Origin: Selaginella moellendorffii
Lineage: Eukaryota > Streptophyta > Lycopodiopsida > Selaginellales > Selaginellaceae
NCBI RefSeq assembly: GCF_000143415.4
Contig: NW_003314263.1
Span: forward strand, 2,910,700 to 2,974,699
Reading direction: 5' to 3'
DNA length: 64,000 nt
The first letter of the stretch is position 1; each line of letters starts with the position of its first letter. Under the pieces are notes generated by a model. The model was not told the origin of the DNA. It saw nothing but the letters and a program-made list of their open reading frames with translations, and ran no database searches. Positions 32,292 through 43,494 of this stretch are shown here, piece by piece. Position numbers and translations under genes: made by a program.

Positions 32292-33490
32292 ATCTATGTG
32301 ATTGATTAAACAAAATTACCTCCGGATTTTAATTTTTAGCTCAAAGTTTTATTCTTTTATGTTTTTGATTCTTCATCAACTTGCCAAACTTAGGGTTACA
32401 GTAGACAATAAACCAATTCGGCAGGTGACAAACCTTCTGAACCTTTTCAACCTTTTCGTACACTGACTCTCCTCATTTGTAAACATCCTTGCCAGATACT
32501 TCTCATCATCGACCAAGCTGAAGCTAGAAGCAGCCTGACTGTACTCCTCAGCTGCTACAATCTCCCTCCATCGCTCGCTTTAGAAAAGAGGAATGAATAG
32601 GAATAGAAAGATTGTCCTCCACTGATCTTTGTTTTCTACCCACTGCCCACTCACATAATAGAGAGCCATACAGAGGAAGATCTAAGCTCCATCCATAGAT
32701 GTGTTCCAGGTTGATTGATTGATTCTGGGCAATCAATCAGTACCACCATAGTGGGTTTCTGATCCTAGATCGTGGCTCTCAGCTCAAACCTCCAGGGAGA
32801 GCCAATTCTCAATCAATTCACTAGTCCAAATATGATTTTCTTGATGCTTCCCAGGGACAAGAGCAATCCATTGGAGCTAGTGGACAATGCAGCGGCCAGG
32901 AACGATGATAGCATCATGATTGATCTTGAGGGGGCACTCCTCAAATCCCTGAGCTAGTTTCAATGCTTCATGCTTGTCACAATTGAGGCTGGGAGGCCTC
33001 TATGAGCACTCCTCCTATTTTTCATTCTTCCCTTCATGTGGATCACTGGCTGCTTCGTCCATCCAGTCTTGGCTCCAGATTCTCTGCTTCATGGCAGATC
33101 CTGGATTGAGGACCTTGGCAGTGGAACTTTGAGAGCTCCCTTGCAATTGCCATTATGGACATAAAGCCTACCAAATGCACTATACATTACACAGTTCCTT
33201 TGGCTCATGCTCCAAAAACCATGTATGATACAAAGTGGTTAGAAAAGTTTATAAATTATAAATATGAAATTAATCTAAATGAATAACGACCATTGGATGA
33301 TAGAATATCTAAGAATATCCAAGCATATTTTAAGTATATTCATTACCATCTACAGGTTTGCTTAAGCAAACCAAAAAATTACAAACAAGAAGAATTGGCA
33401 CATTTTTTAGTGTTAATTGAAATCTCAAATACTAAATTGGCAATTCAAATTAAACACAATTTCAGCCGAGGTGCCTTTCCTACAATGAAC
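32292..33490. other. Spacer upstream of the zinc-ribbon gene
   Basis: No frame with family features; short frames at 32548-32957 look incidental. It probably includes the promoter of the minus-strand gene starting at 32291. 33240-33330 is AT-rich. Confidence 0.5.
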
Positions 33491-33494
33491 CTTC

Positions 33495-34260
33495 AGAAAC
33501 ATATTGCTTTCGCATCTTTCAGGTGTTGCTTGTTTTTGTTTGAATGCAACGATGCTAAATCCTTGTTAGATGCTGCCTGTCTATAACGTTTGCTTAATAC
33601 GCGGTGAGTCCTTGAGCAATACTACAGAGCATTGACACTTCTTTTAAGTCACAATCAAGCGGCTGATGTCGCCACGGTTGCATTGCATCCAAATTTACGT
33701 CAACATTGCATCCAAATTTACGCAAGTGGTCTTCAAGAAAGAGCTAAAATAACACCTGTTGCAGAGCTTGATACGTATCTTACGCACAACGATGTTTTTG
33801 CCTACGGTCCAGTGCATGGAGCACCTTACTACGGCGAGACAACGAGAGAAGGAGACGCGCTGCGACCGGCTCCTCGTGACGGGTATCCTTGTCGCTGAGA
33901 AGCGATTGGAGAAAACATTCGTAATGTTTTTGCTGCAAAACGTTCCTTGGGCTAGTGAAGGCTTCAACTCCGTTCCCTGAGTCTAAGGTACACACTCTAA
34001 GATCTCGTTGTCCTTTCATAGCAGTATGCAGACGAATTTCTATCCGGGATGCAAGTTCATCGCCCTGCTTACAAGCATATAGCAAGGGAAAGCGGTGGAA
34101 TCCAAGTATCTCACGTTTAAATCGCTCGAAAAGCTTACAAGAAGAGCGTTTGATTTTGACGCATAGGTGAAAGCGTTCCCGGTGGAAGACCGTTCCAAGT
34201 AGGATACATCGATGTCGATGGTGAGGTTGTGACGAGGATTTGATAGCTGAGAGTAGTGGT
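33495..34260 (+). pseudogene. Sphingosine kinase relic (exons 4/5-10)
   Basis: Plus-strand pieces in gene order: the exon 4/5 region (33520-33585), exon 6 (33650-33690), the exon 7/8 intron and exon 8 (33725-33990, including ELDTYLTHNDVFAYGPVHG and VMFLLQNVPWASEGF), exon 9 (34018-34125) and exon 10 (34165-34240). Internal losses and frameshifts break it, but the exon order is kept better than in other relics. Confidence 0.75.
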
Positions 34261-34469
34261 ACGATGCAAATGTCTCAATTCCAGGCTGCGATAAAGAAAT
34301 CTCTCTATAAGATTCAACGTGAGTATTCTTTTTTCGCTTTCACTTATTTTTCGTGCTAGGTATTGCCAAGGGGATACATACGATCAGTGTTCAGCTTTCC
34401 AGGTATTTCTGGTTTTTTTTTCTTCGCATAAAACGCTGCGATTTTTTTATAATGTACCTCTTAGGAGCA

Positions 34470-34860
34470 GCGGAGCATTCATGTCCAGTTGCTGAGCTTC
34501 TGGAATGTACACGAGTGAAGCCTTGCACATCCCTTCCTTCCAGGTCTTTGTCTATTTTGGATAGAAACTTATTTCCTTCTTTTGTAAGTGCAGTTCTTCC
34601 ATTCCATCTGAAGACCCTCTAAAGTTACATGAGTTGGAAAACACTTGATGGAGCTTATGAGCACGAAGGAGTTGCTTCACAATGCCATGGTCCTCGTAAT
34701 GAGGATCGACAAAGACATCGCAATTTCGAGGTAGTGGAAACTTTATTTTCTGGTTACTGAATTCGTTAGCGATGTGCAGGCCACAAAGTTTGCTCGCCTT
34801 ATAATAGAGCACTTCGATTTATTGCGGATTTATTAAGTGAAGCATTCCTTCCGAGCAAAC
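34470..34860 (-). repeat. Unidentified gene relic (best-preserved copy)
   Basis: Minus frame 34812-34552 is open for 86 codons, with CGLHIANEFSNQKIKFPLP and FVDPHYEDHGIVKQLLRAHK. It corresponds to 11460-11830, 12960-13130, 17930-18260 and 35865-36120. Not recognised. Confidence 0.5.
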
Positions 34861-34864
34861 TACG

Positions 34865-35745
34865 TAAGCTGCGCAGCTCCTGCTCGGTCTTTCAGCTCCT
34901 CGGGGGTGTTGAAATGACGGCCATGGGATCAGCACCGACATTCATGGATTCACAGAGAAGGGGTGCTATGGAGGCAATCAGCGTCAGAGGACTCGGAGCT
35001 GTGGTGAGATGCCGATCATGTAAGTAGATCTTCTTGCTGAGCAGTGCTGAGTGTGAATTCCTTTTCCTGGACTTTTCTTTGTTTTTCTGTAGGGAGGCCG
35101 GAGAGATCGATCGTTTTCATCAATGAAGACTACAAGCGCGATGTTTTACCACCACTCCCAGCGCAGGTTTTCTCTTTGTTTCTGCGTGACATAAAACTTT
35201 CTCTATTTCACCAACTTCATGCGAGAGAGATGGCCAACTCAGTGAATATCGTGCAGTACGATGGACTTTTTTGCGTTTTGTCGAGGTGCGTTTTAGCTTC
35301 AAGATACACTCTTTTTTCAGAGGCAGTTGCGCATGGTTTACGCCTAACCGGTATCCTCGTCGACTGGAGTGATGGAGGGAGCATTCGTGATGGTTTTGCT
35401 GCAAAACGTTCCTTTAAGATTTCGCGTTCTCTTACGTCCATAGCAGTTTGCATATGGCCTTCTTGATCTCATTGTTCTCCGGGACTCAAGCTCATTGACC
35501 TGCTTACGAGCATACAGCGGTGGAATGCAAGTATCTCAGGTATGTGTCACTCGAAGCTTTGTTTGATCTTTGATGCATATATAGGTGCAAGCGTTCCCGG
35601 TGGAAGAGTGTTCCAAGGAGGATACATCGACGTTGATGGTGACATAATTGATCACGGAGGAACTGTCAACGCGAGTTCTTTCTTATCGTCTTCGTTCTTT
35701 TTGTTCGTGCTAGCCGCAAATGCTACCGGCAACCTGGAATTGTAA
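34865..35745 (+). pseudogene. Sphingosine kinase relic (exons 1, 2, 3, 8, 9, 10)
   Basis: Exon 1 pieces (34865-35020), exon 2 (35090-35170), exon 3 (35200-35285), exon 8 (35330-35415), exon 9 (35440-35540) and exon 10 (35585-35665, with VFQGGYIDVDGDIIDHGGT). It lies parallel to 11880-12570 and 12838-12915, and several indels are shared. Confidence 0.75.
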
Positions 35746-36335
35746 ACAGGCATGCATACGATCAGTGTATACAGATATATTTGGTTCTTTTTTCTTTCCT
35801 GGCGCGAATTTGTTGTTTAACGTACTTATGACGAGCAGCGACTGAAAGTTTGCAGCATTCATACGTTCTATCGGGAAGAGACGGAGACCTGTATAAAGAA
35901 CCCAAGGCTTCACTGGCACTGGCCAGCCGTGTATATTCCGCCACAACCTGGACATCTTCTTTTGTACATGCAAATTTTCCATTCCATCTGAAGGCCCTCA
36001 AGAGCACTTGATGGAGTTGCTGAAGATGAAAAATACGAGTCGCTTGACATGCCATTGTCCTGGGTAGCGGAAACTTTGATTCACTGCCAGTGACAATGCT
36101 CGCCTTCGACTGGAACAAAGTTGGCTATCTAAAGGTCTTCTTCTCTCTTGTTGTCAACCTTTTGTGTTATTCCAGGCAGAGGATCTTAGAAAGTTGCAAC
36201 ACTCACTGGAAAAGGTTTTGTCGCCCAGAAATATTAGGTAATATTTGTATAACACAACATTTGTGTGATTCTTGTTCAAATATTATTTGTTTCAATGAAT
36301 GCCTTGTCATAATGATTTTGCAATCGTCTCGAAGT
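35746..36335. pseudogene. Mixed relics shared with 12590-13250
   Basis: Contains the unidentified relic family (35865-36120) and sequence matching 13155-13320 (lcyxRxRILExC region). No open gene. Confidence 0.5.
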
Positions 36336-36580
36336 GATGATGTTGTCACTCTGGACGAATGCTCCAATTGCTATGCACTGAAGGCTGAATGCATATAAAG
36401 CCTGGAACTGAGAGTCCAGTTTCTATTCGTCAAAAATTGTGAACCACCACCAAAATTCAAAGTCTGGATGAGGCGCTTTCGAATGGCCGCCCCACCGCCA
36501 ATAAAGGTTGATGACAAGTCCTGCTTGGAAGATTTGTTGAGGCACACATCTGATCTTTCTTTTGTTCAGAAAGTCCACTT
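36336..36580 (+). pseudogene. Pin2-like protease inhibitor relic
   Basis: Encodes DVVTLDECSNCYALKAECI, then frame breaks and FVKNCEPPPKFKVW, as at 13360-13640. A remnant of the intact genes at 39869 and 49197. Confidence 0.7.
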
Positions 36581-36651
36581 AGAACAACGTGGCGGAAAAT
36601 CCACGCACTGCAAAATAAAGGTTGGACAATTTTTGCTTTCATAGGCCACCG

Positions 36652-37055
36652 ATGTATATCCTCTTTGTGGCGTTAATTCTCTTCTTGGTGCTCTCATGGA
36701 GTTACAAATCTCACAAAAACGTCCCCCCAGGCCCATGGGGCTGCCTCTGATCGGCCACCTTCATTTATTGGCAGGAACACTCCCACATAAGGGATTACAA
36801 TATATCTCCAATATGGCCCCGTTGTACTCTTGAGGCTGGGAATGATGCCCACCATTGTTATCTCTAGCCAGGAGCTTGTCAAGGAAGTCTTTACCACACG
36901 CGACGTGAATTTTGGTTCCAAGCCATACATCGTTTTAGGCGAGTATTTCAGCTACAACTATTTGGGACTCGGGACTTGTCCATATGGGAAGCACTGGAGA
37001 GACACTCACAAGCTGTGTACCATAGAGCTTTTCACAGCCAGGTGTGGATAATAGA
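36652..37055 (+). pseudogene. Truncated P450
   Basis: Copy of the first third of the P450 at 13688, starting at an equivalent ATG. A one-base deletion after PPGPWG and a 4-base deletion after QYIS shift the frame. The remaining sequence (RLGMMPTIVISSQELVKEVF to TIELFTARCG) ends abruptly where the intact gene continues with KCIDSF, and joins sequence found after the P450 relic at 15585. No haem-binding region remains. Confidence 0.85.
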
Positions 37056-38779
37056 AACTGATTACTTTAGACCGAGTTTTATACCATGTTAATTGCACTT
37101 TGTGGTAATTATCTAAAATATATTTGAATATTTTGGGATAAATGATGTATGTATAATGTTTATAATTTATAAAACACTTCTTAGTTTATTTTACCATCTA
37201 ATAGTTGATATATAATAAAACTAGTAAGGATCCTAACTCTGCTGACAAAAGTATTGTTAGAGTGAATAACGTATTTGTTTACTTCAAGTTAAAATTAAAT
37301 TTTAAAATATGAGGAAAAATAAAAATAGCACATAACATATTGTGTATTATATGTTTCTATAAATTTAAATGATATTTCACTAAAATTTTAAGTTTTATTT
37401 TTAATTTAAAATAAAAAATACTCTCTCTTTTAAAACACTTATAAAGTAACATTATTCTCATTTTAACTTTTTAACTTAATATACAAAGATCCTTTAATAA
37501 AAAAAATATTTATTTTTAACACTTGCAATGTGTAAACCATGAAATTTATAACATCAATTGTAAATTTTAAGTTTAATCTAGAAATATAGTTAATTCATTT
37601 AGATTTATAATCATTTACTAAATCTAATCCACTTCTTGGTAGTTTATTAATTAACTTATTTATTTAATAAAAGGTAAATTTTTGACAATTATCAAATAAA
37701 TAAAGTTAGATATTGATAGGATCATCATAGTCAAATTTTATATATATATATATAATTGATAAAACATCATTAATTATATTTAAAAATAAAGTTATTTATC
37801 TGTTAATTATTTAGTTAAATTTAAATATTACTTAAATAATGTTTTATATTTATGAAATTAAATTTTATAGGTATTAATAAGTTGGATAATACTAGCCTAG
37901 ACACAATTGAAAATTTTATATTCTTTCCTTTTATCAGCTCACTTTTTTTCTAATACAATTATTGCATGCATTAGGTTTTTTTTACTTTTTAAACATTTAG
38001 AAAAAGTGAATAATGAGTTTTTTTAAAATAAATAATAATTTATTATTTAAAAATATATCTAATAATTTGACATATAAATACAGTTTATTTATGGATGAAA
38101 TATGTATTTATTTATGCATCAACTTCTCTCCATTTTGAACTTGTTTTGAAGTCATTGATTCTTTATTTTCCTTGCCTTTCTCACTTCTTTATAGCCAAGT
38201 AATGTGCTCCAGATCCTCTTAGTGGTGATCCAACCTGGTTAAATGCACACTCCTCTACTAACAAGCCTCGGCCATTATAATCAGTTGTCACGTGCATGGC
38301 AGCCATGGCTCACACAATTCCTTGGAACTGTTGAAAGCATATTGCCATTTTGGAACTGTTGGTGGTATCACTAATCCTTACAAAAGCCAATTCTCCAAGA
38401 TATTATAACCAGCAAATGGATCATAGTTACCATTTCCAATGATGTATACGGAAGCAAGGATTGGAACAACATGTAAATCATTGCAATCAGATGGTTGCAG
38501 GACATGTTCAATCCCCACAGTTTAGTTAGTGGTACAAGATAACTCACTTAGGAATGCATAGTCTGGCTCACTTAATGGCTTTCTGGTAGTGTTCTTTACT
38601 CTTGTTGTCTCAGCAAACTTCAGTGGAAGGGCAGTCAATCACCAAGCATGCTGGCTTCATTACCGACAAACCGGGTCCCTAGACTTTGCAAGGCCCGCAA
38701 ACTCGACAAATATGTGGTCGTCACTTAGGCATGCCCTTCATACTCACACAGCCTACATTCCACACGCTCTTCAGACACT
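37056..38779. other. AT-rich spacer
   Basis: The first 400 bp repeat 15586-16005. The rest (37450-38200) is very AT-rich with long A/T runs and no frame. 38200-38779 is of more ordinary composition, with only short frames (for example 38589-38789) and no recognisable family. Confidence 0.6.
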
Positions 38780-38849
38780 CAACAACTAGATGCATTAAAC
38801 CACAATGCAATGGATAAAAATGGATTTCTTGTCTTTGGTCTAGTAAAGT

Positions 38850-39868
38850 TCAACAAGCAAAAGTAATTTTGACATTGGGAAAAGAGAGGGACTCCAAGAT
38901 TAAAATCAGGACAAGGAAATCAATTTGTATATTGTGAATGCCTCCAGCTGAGCCCACAAATGTGTATATATACATATATGCTTTATTAGAAAATAATTTC
39001 ATGATCATAATCAAAAGAGTTCCCTTGTTGTGCATAAGCTGTTCCAAAATCATTCAATATGTGATATTTCAATCCATATGGTATTACCCATGTTGAGGCA
39101 CCGGGAATCCAAGCGCCAGAAATTTGAATCGCGGCATCACCTTGTCAAATGCAGACGTGGCACTCACATTGGTCGGAGCCCAAAAAGGATTGAATTTATA
39201 GACGGAGCTCAATTTCATGAGCACTCTCCGTTTGAACGCTCGACTTGCAAATCTAGAGCAGCTAGGCAGAATTGCGGTCGAGCTCCCAACGCAAGATCTT
39301 CCCCAATAATCCGCGATAGTTCGTGCAATCTCTTGCTCCTCCTCAATCTCGATCTGTTCTTCAAGGGCTGAGTCGGTTTCTAGCGGTGCCATAGGCCGGA
39401 GGAAGAAACCACTGGCTGTGCAGAGGCCGGAAACCTCTAAGATCAATCGATCTAATAGCACATTGCTGTGGCAGCGCTGTGAGCTGCTAGATCTGCATTG
39501 CTCGCAGCCACGTTGAAAGAAGCGCCATGGCCGAGGCTATTGTGACGTGCACGTAAAAATCCTTTGTACCCGGTCACGTGGCCCTAATTCACATCACCAC
39601 AGGTGGCCCTGATTAGGACAATCATGACGTCCTCAAAATACTGATGGAACACGGAAGTATATGATTTGATTTTGAAAAGTCACCACAGAGAGTCAGGCTA
39701 GGTGGTCCCCCGATCACTACAATCCTGACATGTAACACGCAACTTTGAAGTCCGGAAAACGTGAGATTCTGTAGAGAGCGATCAGGATTCGGGATGCCAA
39801 GTCATCACATAGATAGGACTCTGTCTGACTATAAATCCAAACAGCCTGAGGTTCAGCACCACAACAAC
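38850..39868 (+). promoter_or_regulatory. Upstream region of inhibitor-like gene, copy A
   Basis: Largely shared with 48120-49196. A TATA box (tataaat, 39830-39836) lies 39 bp before the ATG in both copies. The strand-overlapping frames at 39084-39461 are not kept in copy B (different lengths and frame), so I do not call a gene there. Confidence 0.5.
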
Positions 39869-40632
39869 ATGGCAGCTTCATTTTTGTTCCTCACTATCCT
39901 AAGCTTTCAGCTACTTCTGATATCTGCAGGTTGATCTCCAAGTTTTGATTCTTTCTTTCAGGGCTGACTTCTTGAATGCCTTGTCATGATGATTTTGCAG
40001 CCGGCAGCCATCGTCTCCAGGTTTGTAGTGATGCTGTTGTCACTCTGGACGAATGCTCCAATTGCTGTGCGCTTAAGGCTGGATGCATATATCTAGAGCC
40101 TGGAACTGGCAGTCCAGTTTGTCTTGGTGGCACCTCTGCTTCTCGTCTTTGCCCCTTAATTTGTGAACCACCAAAAATCAAAGTCTGCCCATCCCGAGGG
40201 ACTAACCAAATTCCAATTTCTGTGCTCCCACCGGATAAGGAGCCTTCGAATGGCTGTCATCTCTACAATTTAAAGACTGGTGCACCACTGCCAGTAAATG
40301 GTGATGACAAGTCCTGCTTGAAGGATGCCGTGGAGATTTGTGGAGGCACTGTCCATCCTTGGACGCCAGGCAGCTGCGCTACTTGTTGCACCATTCCTCA
40401 AGGTTGCTTGGACTTGGGGCATGGCAAATCAATATGCGTCTCAGGACCTGGTAAAGTCTGCACGCGCGAATGTGGTTTTGTTTCCTATGTCTGCCCAGGT
40501 CCAAAAAGTGTTGCGCTCGACTTCAACTCTTGCCACACTTGCAAGAAGCCACTCAGGGAAGGTTGCAAGCTCTACAACCGTCAGGGGCACCAGCTGTGCG
40601 TCAAGGAGGATGATCTACTCCAGCTTGCCTAG
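39869..40632 (+). CDS. Secreted Cys-rich protein resembling Pin2 protease inhibitors, 230 aa (copy A)
   Basis: Exon 1 is 39869-39929 and encodes a signal peptide (MAASFLFLTILSFQLLLISA). Exon 2 is 40001-40632, joined in phase 1 at the signal peptide end, the classic position for Pin2 genes. The mature part repeats a motif C-x2-C(C)-x4-6-GC-x-Y/D-...-VC-x-G-...-CP: ECSNCCALKAGCIY with VCLGG and CPLICE (first repeat), SCATCCTIPQGCLDL with ICVSG, VCTREC and YVCP (second), and SCHTCKKPLREGCKLY with LCVKE (third, partial). This pattern is that of potato type II proteinase inhibitors. The reactive-site residue cannot be fixed. The middle segment (NGCHLYNLKTG...) is less similar. Expected to act outside the cell, perhaps in defence. 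Copy B is at 49197. Confidence 0.7.
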
Positions 40633-41087
40633 AAGATGATGCTGTATTTATATAAAATAAACAGCTCTGGGCATCGTTGTTTAAATAATGGGTACTTGAA
40701 ATGTATATATATATTATATATATAAAGTTTGACAACGCAACTTGTTGTCTTTGTAATCTTGCACTTACAAAGAAGTTCCAAACAAACTTTACCTAGGCAT
40801 AATGTTTACTTTCCCAATAGTCTATGTTATAGATCTCCGCAGAACCAAATCATACATCACAATGCATTGGTGTTCAGCTCATCAGCTTCCTCTGAGTTGA
40901 AACAACATATGGCTCGCTCTTGCCTTATCACATCCATGTGCTAATTTAAGAAAATTCCTAAATACCTGAACTTAAAGAAAAAATAAACAAAAGCAAAACG
41001 TTAGATCCAACGAATCTTTGTCCTTTTTACCCTTCCATTACTGTGCTAATTACATATTAATTCTAAGCATCCATAGCAACTTGCTTC
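40633..41087. other. Intergenic region between converging genes, unit A
   Basis: Shared with 49958-50386. It contains an AT-rich stretch (atatatatattatatatata at about 40707) and no frame; likely the 3' ends of the inhibitor-like and PPR-SMR transcripts. Confidence 0.5.
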
Positions 41088-43340
41088 TCAGTCTCTAAAC
41101 AAGTTCATAGAGATAAAAGGCTCAAACGGCGAGTCTAGAGCCACCAGCGTCCTGTTCACCGCATGGGTCACCTCCTTGCTCTTGTCCGACGCGTAGCCAC
41201 ACACGATGATCACTCGCTCCGGCCTCTCGAATCCCCGCGCGAGCTTCCGCCTGGACACGATCAATCCACTGGTGAGCGCCACCATCGCAGTCCCGGAGCT
41301 CATATCCTGGAGCCAGATAAACCACGCTCCCTGCCAGTCCTCCCAGATCCCTCTCGGGTAGAGCTCTGTGGAGGAGACACCCTCCCACACGTAGAAGGCC
41401 TCGCGAGCGTAGCCAAAGCAGTGGAGATGGTTGACGAGAGCATCCGCCAGCCATCGCCCCCAGCGAGGAGGCTTGTCCATCCTCAGCTTGCGAAAAAACT
41501 CCCTCGAGTAGCTCTTGAGCTCCTTGATCGCGCGGAGGCCTTGCAGGATCTCGTTCAGGAACTCGTCCACGCTGGGATGATCATCTCCTCCTCCTCCTCC
41601 TGCTGCTGCTGTTGCTGCTGGTTTCGAGGACGACTTCATCATCTCTCTCACCGCTCTCGAGTCCGCCACCTTGACGCTGCTCGTGTAGTGACCCAGGAGG
41701 ATCGTGTACGTTTGCAGCGTCGGCTCCACGCCTCTCTCCGGCATGACTTTGGTGAGGATGAACTTGGCCGGCTCCACTTCTCGGGCCTTGAGGTAGCCAT
41801 CGATGAGCGCGTTGCACATCTCGATGCTTGGACCGGCCTTCGTCTTGCAGGCTTTGTTGAACCATCGCCGGGCTTGCAGCATAGCTCCGGCTCTCGCCCA
41901 CGAACTTATGAGCGTGCAGTACGTGAATCGATCTGGAGCGAGGCCGGCCTTTCGTATATCACCCAGGATGTTCTGCGCATGGCCAGGGAAGCCGCTGGAA
42001 CCGTAACTCAGTATCACGTTGTTGTAGACGATCAAGTTTGGCTCTAGGCCGGAGCGGAGGTAGTCCGCGTAGAGCTCTGCCGCTGCTTTCGAGTCTCGAG
42101 CCTTGGCGTACATGTGGATGAGGATGGCGTACCCAGGCTTTCATCTGGTTGGCGGCTTCCCTGGCGTTTGTGAAGTCCCGCTGCTTGCAGAAGTTGTGGA
42201 TCATTGTGTTGAACGTCTGCGCGTCGGCATTGCGGGGGGAGGCTCTCAAGTCGAGGAAGATCCGTTGGAGCTCCTTCCGGGAGCCGAACTTGCCGCACCA
42301 GTCGATGAGGAGGCCGAAGGTGCAATTGTCCGGGTGACAGCCAAAGTATGGCATCTTCCTGTAGAGGTCGAGAGCTTCCTGGATCCGGTTCACTCTTGTG
42401 TAGCAGCGGATCATGTTGTTCACTGCAAACGTGTCAAGGCGAAGCCCGAGCTCCTGTATCTCAACAAAAAGTGCCTCGGCCATGAGATAGTTCCCGTCAT
42501 CTCCCAAGATCATGATCATCGTCGAGTAGTTTACCAAGTCGTGCTTGAAGCCTGGGATCGTCTTGGCCCACGTAAAGAGCTTGAGCGAGAGAGATGCGTC
42601 GTGCTTGATCTTCTTGAGAACCACGCAGACCTGGTGGGGGTGCATTATCCCATGCTTGAGCCTGTCCAGCTTCTCAACCATCTCGGAGCTCCAGCTCACT
42701 CCTCCTTCCTTCACAGTCTCGTACAAGGCATCGAAGACTAGCGCTCCTCTGCCTGGAACTAAACCCGGCAGCGCCACCTTACTGCTCGGCACCATATAGT
42801 TCCCCGGCAGAGCGATCGTTCCCTCCTTGCCTTCTTTTGGCAAGCTCCACACTGGAAACGAGTTCCACGACGAGGAAACATTCGTCGCCCGGTTGTCTAG
42901 TGACAGAGGCCGACCAATGACGAACTTGTCGCGACCACAAAGCACCGGAGGATCATCACCGGTGTCGGTCGCAGGAGGAAGTGTCTCGTAGACCAGAAAC
43001 TTGTCCCCGACTGCATGGACATTCCATTGCTTCTGTCCCCTGTGAAGATGGAGCTCGCACCTGTATTGCTTGTGACCCAGAATCGGACCCATGTAGGTGC
43101 CTTCCTGCTTCTTCCCGAGCTGGTGTTGGAGTGCTACCCACTGCCCACTGATTCTATCCAAGCCTGCTTGAGGGTCTGTGTGAACAAAGCGTTCCTGCTC
43201 TCGACTTAGTCGCGGACGAGGCGGCGGCCTCAACTTCCTACCATACTACGTCTTCACGTAGAGATCGTCGTCCCGGCACAGGTCTCTGATCGCAGCCTTC
43301 GTCCAGTAGAAGCGAGGAAGGGGCTGAAACTTGGCACCCA
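41088..43340 (-). pseudogene. PPR-SMR gene, copy A (broken)
   Basis: Homologous to 50387-52759 throughout. Breaks seen: a nonsense change near 43245 (GTGAAGACGTAG where copy B has GTGAAGACGAAG); a 9-bp in-frame deletion near 43290 (TEQIA region); loss of a codon block near 43110; a deletion of about 24 bp near 42133 that shifts the frame between the two open segments 43233-41959 and 42113-41088; and deletions in the last 60 bp that remove part of the SMR tail (GRFMCEG region). It probably makes no full protein. Confidence 0.88.
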
Positions 43341-43494
43341 TCTCTGTTGCTAGCTAGCTAAACCCCTCGCCAACAGAAAAACTTACCGAAAGCTCATCTT
43401 TTGACTAAAGAATGTTCCTTCTCTGCCAGAAAATACGAAGGTTCAGAATCCGGACATGCAACAGAAAGTACTTACAAAGAATCTATAGACAAGC

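Noticed and set aside
39030-39461. Opposite-strand frames of 113 and 125 codons before the inhibitor-like gene
   Set aside because: Copy B (48417-48715) keeps neither frame in length nor register, so they are unlikely to be genes.
41163-42047. 294-codon plus-strand frame (and its 293-codon partner at 50528-51409)
   Set aside because: Exactly antisense to the PPR-SMR gene. Long because of its GC-rich codon pattern, and without any family features.
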